DNA of 64,000 nucleotides from Ramlibacter algicola (GTDB lineage: Bacteria > Pseudomonadota > Gammaproteobacteria > Burkholderiales > Burkholderiaceae_C). The translations under genes were made by a program, and so were the position numbers. Positions 59,830-64,000 of the stretch are shown one piece after another. The notes under the pieces were generated by a model. The model ran no database searches. It was given only the letters and a program-made list of their open reading frames with translations, and had not been told where the DNA came from. The DNA is taken from the NCBI RefSeq assembly GCF_016641735.1, contig NZ_JAEDAO010000001.1:1612001-1676000 (forward strand), in the 5' to 3' direction. Positions within the stretch are counted from its first letter, which is position 1. Each line of letters opens with the position of its first letter.

Positions 59830-60744
59830 TCAGCCCGGGTTGCGGGTCTCGTCGGCGGCGGCGTCCCGCAGGTAGCGGATCAGGAGCTCGCCGAACTGCG
59901 GCAGGTCGCGTCCGGCCCGCTTGACCAGGCGGATCTCGCGCCGCGCCCAGGTATCCTGCAGCGGGATCAGGCGCAGGCCGAGCGGGCCGGCGAACCGCTG
60001 TGCGCAGGTGCGAGGCACGATCGCCAGCCCCACGCCGGCCGCGACCATGCGGCACACCGCGTCGAAGCTGCCTAGCTGCACGCGCAGGCTGATGCGCTTG
60101 TTCACGCGGCGGGCCGCCTGGTCCAGGAACGACTGGATGGCACTGGACTGGTTGAGGCCCACGAACGGGTAACTGTCGACGATGGCGTCCAGCGGCACGT
60201 CCGCCTGCCTGGCCAGCGCATGCTCGGGCGGCGTGATGAGCACCAGTTCGTCGATGAACAGCGGCGTGGCTTCCAGCCCCGCCGTGGAGACGTCGCCGGC
60301 GACGATGCCCAGGTCCGCGGCGCCGCTGGTGACCAGCGACACGATCTCGGCCGAGAGTTGCTCCTCCAGCTCGACGTCGATGTCCGGGTTGTCGCCCAGG
60401 AAGCGCGACAGCGCCTCGGGCAGGAACGAGTTGGTGGCGGTGGTGTTCGCCAGCACGCGGATCCGGCCCTTGATGCCCTTGGCGTACGGGAACAGGTCGG
60501 AGTGCATGCACTCCAGGCTGCGGAAGATCTCGCGCGCATGGGCCAGCAGGGTCTCGCCGGCCGGCGTGAGCTGCACGCCCTTGGGCTGCCGCACCAGCAG
60601 CGGGGCCTGGAACGCGTCCTCCAGCTGCTTGATGCGCGCGCTGGCGGCCGGCAGCGAGAGGAAGCTCTTCTCCGCGGCGCGCGTCAGGTTCAGGGTTTCG
60701 CCGACGTTCAGGAACAGCCGAAGGTCGACGAGGTCGTAGCGCAT
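59830..60744 (-). CDS. LysR-type transcriptional regulator
   Basis: 304 residues. Helix-turn-helix at 4-62 (LVDLRLFLNVGETLNLTRAA, LPAASARIKQLEDAF) followed by a substrate-binding domain. Divergent from the MmgE/PrpD gene and probably its regulator. The intergenic gap holds a T-n11-A palindrome. Confidence 0.9.
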   Translation of the reverse strand: MRYDLVDLRLFLNVGETLNLTRAAEKSFLSLPAASARIKQLEDAFQAPLLVRQPKGVQLTPAGETLLAHAREIFRSLECMHSDLFPYAKGIKGRIRVLANTTATNSFLPEALSRFLGDNPDIDVELEEQLSAEIVSLVTSGAADLGIVAGDVSTAGLEATPLFIDELVLITPPEHALARQADVPLDAIVDSYPFVGLNQSSAIQSFLDQAARRVNKRISLRVQLGSFDAVCRMVAAGVGLAIVPRTCAQRFAGPLGLRLIPLQDTWARREIRLVKRAGRDLPQFGELLIRYLRDAAADETRNPG

Positions 60745-60776
60745 GGATCAGTCCCGTTCGAAGCCCGGGAACACAG

Positions 60777-60822
60777 GCTTCCGCACATGCGAAGCCGTGG
60801 CGGCCTGGATCATCTCTACACT
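60777..60822 (+). promoter_or_regulatory. LysR T-n11-A site and -10 before the MmgE/PrpD gene
   Basis: GCTTCCGCACATGCGAAGC (60777-60795) is an inverted repeat with T80-n11-A92 spacing. TACACT (60817-60822) would serve as -10, placing the site centre near -44 of a start at about 60830. Confidence 0.55.
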
Positions 60823-60879
60823 CATTTTATCCGCCGCGTCAGCAGCCGATGCGGCACGCGTGCACCCGGGAGCACAGGC

Positions 60880-62259
60880 ATGAACGACGACACCACCAAC
60901 CACCCCTCACGCGTCCTCGCGGACTTCGCGGCGCGCCTGGAACACGCGGACATCCCGGCGCCGGTGCTGCGCCGCTGCGAGGACCTGTTCCTCGACTGGG
61001 CCGGCTCGGCCCTGGCCGGCAAGACCGGCGCGCCGGTGCAGATGATCACGGCGTACGCCGCGCAGATGGGCCCGCAGGACGGCCCGAGCGAAGTGCTGGT
61101 GTCACGCAGCGGCAGCTCGCCGTTCTTCGCGGCGATGGCCAACGCCGCCGCTTCGCACTTCGCGGAGCAGGACGACGTGCACAACGGCTCGGTGTTCCAT
61201 CCCGCGGCGGTGGTGTTCCCCGCCGCGCTGGCGGCGGCGCAGGCCCTGGGCGCCAGCGGGCGCGACCTTCTGGTGGCCAGCGTCGCCGGCTACGAAGTCG
61301 GCATTCGCGTCGGCGAGTTCCTCGGCCGCTCGCACTACAAGATCTTCCACACCACGGGCACCGCGGGCACCCTCGCGGCGGCGGCGGCGGCGGGCCGCCT
61401 GCTCGGGCTGTCGCCGCGCCAGATGCTCGACGCCTTCGGCTCCGCCGGCACGCAGTCGGCCGGGCTGTGGGAATTCCTGCGCGACGCCGCGCACTCCAAG
61501 CAGCTGCACACCGCGCACGCGGCGGGCGCCGGCGTGACGGCGGCGTACCTGGCGCAGCAGGGATTCACCGGCGCCAAACACATCCTGGAGGGCGCGCAGG
61601 GCATGGCCGCGGCCATGTCGAGCGACGCCGACCCGGCCAAGCTCACCGACCGGCTCGGCCAGCGCTGGGCCCTGGCCGAGACCTCGTTCAAGTTCCACGC
61701 CTCGTGCCGCCACACGCACCCGGCGGCGGACGCGCTGCAGCAGGTGTTCCAGCGCGAGAAGCTGGAGCCGTCGCAGGTCGACAGCGTCACCGCGCACGTG
61801 CACCAGGGCGCCATCGACGTGCTCGGCGCGGTGGACGTGCCGGAGACGGTGCACCAGGCCAAGTTCTCGATGGGCACGGTGCTCGGCCTGATCGCCGCGC
61901 ACGGTCGCGCCGGTGTCGGCGAGTTCGAGGCGAGCCTGGGGGACACGGCCGTCAGCTCCTTCCGTCCCAAGGTCACGATGGCGCTGGACCCCGAAGTGGA
62001 CACCGCGTATCCGGCGCGCTGGATCGGCAAGGTGACCGTGCGCACGCGCGACGGCCGCGAACTGCACGGCCGCGTGGACGAGCCCAAGGGCGACCCGGGC
62101 AACACGCTCGAGCGCGGCGAGATCGAGGACAAGGCGATCCGGCTGGCCGAGTTCGCCGGCGCGGCGACGCGCGAGGAGATGCGCGGCCTGATCGAGACCT
62201 GCTGGTCGCTGGAACGCCTGCCGCGCGTCGGCCGCCTGCTGCCGGGAGCCGCGCGATGA
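60880..62259 (+). CDS. MmgE/PrpD family protein
   Basis: 459 residues of the 2-methylcitrate dehydratase/aconitate decarboxylase fold. Marks: LFLDWAGSALAGKTGAPVQM, HFAEQDDVHNGSVFHPAAVV, THPAADALQQVF after FKFHASCRH. Members dehydrate or decarboxylate tricarboxylic or related acids; here, next to CaiB and CitE-like genes, a C5-C6 dicarboxylic intermediate is likely (inference). AGGCA stands before the ATG. Confidence 0.9.
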   Translation: MNDDTTNHPSRVLADFAARLEHADIPAPVLRRCEDLFLDWAGSALAGKTGAPVQMITAYAAQMGPQDGPSEVLVSRSGSSPFFAAMANAAASHFAEQDDVHNGSVFHPAAVVFPAALAAAQALGASGRDLLVASVAGYEVGIRVGEFLGRSHYKIFHTTGTAGTLAAAAAAGRLLGLSPRQMLDAFGSAGTQSAGLWEFLRDAAHSKQLHTAHAAGAGVTAAYLAQQGFTGAKHILEGAQGMAAAMSSDADPAKLTDRLGQRWALAETSFKFHASCRHTHPAADALQQVFQREKLEPSQVDSVTAHVHQGAIDVLGAVDVPETVHQAKFSMGTVLGLIAAHGRAGVGEFEASLGDTAVSSFRPKVTMALDPEVDTAYPARWIGKVTVRTRDGRELHGRVDEPKGDPGNTLERGEIEDKAIRLAEFAGAATREEMRGLIETCWSLERLPRVGRLLPGAAR

Positions 62260-63437
62260 CGCGTCCGCTGGACGGCATCACCGTCGTCTCCCTCGAGCAC
62301 GCGATCGCCGCGCCGTTCTGCACCCGGCAACTCGCCGACCTCGGTGCACGCGTCATCAAGGTGGAACGACCCGGCGAAGGCGACTTCGCGCGCGCCTACG
62401 ACCAGCGCGTGCACGGGCTCGCGTCGCACTTCGTCTGGGTCAACCGGTCCAAGGAGAGCCTGACGCTCGACCTCAAGCAGCCCGCCGCGATGGCGGTGCT
62501 GCGCGACCTGCTCGCGCAGGCCGACGTGCTGGTGCAGAACCTGGCACCGGGCGCCACCGCGCGCATGGGGCTGGGGCGCGATGCCCTGCGCAACCTCAAC
62601 CCGCGGCTCGTGGCCTGCGACATCTCGGGCTACGGCAACGACGGTCCCTATCGCGACCGAAAGGCGTACGACCTGCTGATCCAGAGCGAGGCCGGGTTCC
62701 TGTCCGTCACCGGCAACGGCGACCAGCCCGCGAAGTCAGGCAACTCGATCGCCGACATCGCCGCGGGCATGTACGCGTACAGCAACATCCTGGCCGCGCT
62801 GCTGCAGCGCGGTCGCACCGGGCAGGGCTCGCACATCGACGTGTCGATGCTGGAAGCGCTGGCCGAGTGGATGGGATTTCCCATGTACTACGCGTTCGAA
62901 GGCGCAGCGCCGCCGGCGCGCAGCGGCGCTGCGCACGCGACGATCTATCCCTATGGCCCGTTCGCGACCGGCGAGGACGGCATGGTGATGCTGGGCCTGC
63001 AGAACGAGCGCGAGTGGAAGTCCTTCTGTGCCGTCGTGCTGCGCCAGCCGGCGCTCGCCGACGACGCGCGCTTCTCCAGCAACGCGCGCCGGCACGAGAA
63101 CCGCAAGGCGCTCGAGGCGGTGATCCTGGGCGTGTTCGGGCGGCTCACGCCCGCGCAGGTGACGGCCTTGCTGGACGAGGCGCAGATCGCCAACGCGCGC
63201 GTGAACACCATGGCGGACGTGTGGGCGCATCCGCAGCTGGCGGCGCGAGGGCGTTGGCGCGAGGTGGGTTCGCCCGCGGGCCCGATCCCGGCGCTGCTGC
63301 CCCCCGGCGCCAACGACGGCTACGAGTACCGCATGGACGGCGTCCCCGCGGTGGGCCAGCACACCGACGCCATCCTGCGCGAGCTCGGTCGCAGCGACGC
63401 CGACATCGCGTCGCTGCGCGCGGCTTCGGCGATCTGA
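62256..63437 (+). CDS. CaiB/BaiF family CoA-transferase
   Basis: 393 residues: GITVVSLEHAIAAPFCTRQL, RVIKVERPGEGDFARAYD, QNLAPGATARMGLG, SGYGNDGPYRDRKAYD, and Asp in SIADIAAGMYAYSN (about 168). It is a close relative of succinyl-CoA:mesaconate or itaconate-type transferases. ATG overlaps the MmgE stop (ATGA). With the CitE-like lyase 9 bases downstream this is a CoA-activation and cleavage unit. Confidence 0.92.
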   Translation: MTRPLDGITVVSLEHAIAAPFCTRQLADLGARVIKVERPGEGDFARAYDQRVHGLASHFVWVNRSKESLTLDLKQPAAMAVLRDLLAQADVLVQNLAPGATARMGLGRDALRNLNPRLVACDISGYGNDGPYRDRKAYDLLIQSEAGFLSVTGNGDQPAKSGNSIADIAAGMYAYSNILAALLQRGRTGQGSHIDVSMLEALAEWMGFPMYYAFEGAAPPARSGAAHATIYPYGPFATGEDGMVMLGLQNEREWKSFCAVVLRQPALADDARFSSNARRHENRKALEAVILGVFGRLTPAQVTALLDEAQIANARVNTMADVWAHPQLAARGRWREVGSPAGPIPALLPPGANDGYEYRMDGVPAVGQHTDAILRELGRSDADIASLRAASAI

Positions 63438-63446
63438 GGCCGGGCC

Positions 63447-64000
63447 GTGGGCAGCGATCTCGCGCGGGCGCGCAGTTTCCTGTTCGTGCCGGCCACGCGG
63501 CCGGAGCGCATCGCCAAGGCACTGGCCAGTGGCGCCGACGCGGTGATCGTCGATCTCGAAGATGCGGTGGCTCCGCACGAGAAAGATGCAGCGCGGCAAG
63601 GCTTGCCCGCGGCGCTCGCCACCTTGTCGCCGGCCGACCGGGCGCGCCTCCTCGTGCGCATCAATGCGGGCGACACGCCGTGGTTCGACGCCGACTTGCA
63701 GGTGCTCGCTGCGACTGCGGCAGGCGGGCTGGGCGGCGCGATGCTGCCGAAGGCCGATTCCCTGCCGAACCTGGCCCGCGTGGCGCAAGCGGCGGGACCT
63801 GCGAGCCTGGTGCCGCTGATCGAGTCGGTGGCCGGTTGGGCGCGGGTACGCGAGCTCGCGGCCGCGCCGCAGGTCGTGCGGCTCGCCTTCGGGCACCTGG
63901 ATTTCCAGGTCGATGCCGGCATAGCCAGCGGCCCGGGCGAGGAGGAACTCGTGCCCGTGCGGCTCGAACTCGTCATCGCGAGCCGGCTGGCGGGCATCGC
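63447..64000 (+). CDS. HpcH/HpaI/CitE-family CoA ester lyase (3' end cut by window)
   Basis: 184 codons read from a GTG at 63447 before the window ends. SDLARARSFLFVPATRPERI and ADAVIVDLEDAVAPHEKDAA are the N-terminal marks of CitE-like citramalyl/malyl-CoA lyases (metal-binding Glu/Asp in DLEDAV); LVRINAGDTPWFDADL and LVPLIESVAGWARV follow. It would split a 3-hydroxyacyl-CoA into acetyl-CoA (or a homologue) and a 2-oxoacid. Start chosen for its distance of 9 bases to the CaiB stop. Confidence 0.88.
   Translation, partial: MGSDLARARSFLFVPATRPERIAKALASGADAVIVDLEDAVAPHEKDAARQGLPAALATLSPADRARLLVRINAGDTPWFDADLQVLAATAAGGLGGAMLPKADSLPNLARVAQAAGPASLVPLIESVAGWARVRELAAAPQVVRLAFGHLDFQVDAGIASGPGEEELVPVRLELVIASRLAGI

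Noticed and set aside
1..64000. Prophage, integrase, complete IS element, tRNA or rRNA
   Set aside because: No recognisable integrase, transposase, terminal repeats or RNA gene was seen by reading; a tRNA or Rfam scan was not possible here.

Overview
The window is a stretch of high-GC (about 69%) chromosome from a betaproteobacterium. The closest fit is the order Burkholderiales, family Comamonadaceae (Ramlibacter/Variovorax-like). This placement is inferred from the gene set: a complete Sox thiosulfate-oxidation cluster, several Bug-type (TTT) periplasmic receptors, a CobD/CbiB-family protein next to rsgA, and a DEAD-box helicase with a Burkholderiales-style insertion. I cannot prove the genus without a search. 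Genes are tightly packed, with many ATGA-type stop/start overlaps. I saw no tRNA, rRNA, CRISPR array or complete insertion sequence.

Layout. 0-11.5 kb is housekeeping: rluA (cut by the edge), a DUF486 membrane protein, the DUF47-Pit phosphate pair, two GNAT acetyltransferases, the rpsP-rimM-trmD-rplS operon, a CoA pyrophosphatase, a CobD/CbiB-like protein, rsgA, phhB, an M48 protease and orn. 11.5-15.4 kb holds a DEAD-box helicase with a long leader, a Bcr/CflA exporter and two small hypothetical genes. 15.4-23.1 kb is a five-gene operon that joins a TRAP transporter (dctPQM) to a two-subunit indolepyruvate oxidoreductase (iorAB), with a divergent LysR regulator.

24-36 kb is the most interesting part. 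It is an island of universal stress proteins (three intact, one broken), small membrane proteins, a Deg-type protease, a PAS sensor kinase, an acyl-CoA synthetase fused to a GNAT acetyltransferase, a flavodoxin, an oxygen-sensing FNR regulator with all four cluster cysteines, a LuxR-type response regulator and an aroG-type DAHP synthase. Five FNR-type palindromes lie in the intergenic gaps. At each one a -10-like hexamer begins 28.5-29.5 bases from the centre of the palindrome, which is the geometry of class II FNR-activated promoters (-41.5). I read this as a local low-oxygen/dormancy regulon.

36-47.8 kb carries a class II aldolase-type protein, a PAP2 phosphatase and the sox cluster: YeeE/YedE transporter, DsrE-like protein, ArsR-type regulator, SoxH-like metallohydrolase, soxC, D, Y, Z, A, X, B and an HbpS/GlcG-like protein. 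The two sox promoters share an ArsR-type operator half-site over the -10 and a CCTAGG box about 40 bases upstream. 47.9-64 kb is a catabolic region for an unidentified organic acid. It has two Bug receptors, three LysR regulators, an amidohydrolase/decarboxylase-family protein, an aldehyde dehydrogenase, a flavin reductase fused to an effector-binding domain, a thiolase-like protein with its DUF35 partner, two CaiB/BaiF CoA-transferases, a MaoC-type dehydratase, an acyl-CoA dehydrogenase, an MmgE/PrpD protein and a CitE-like lyase cut by the right edge.
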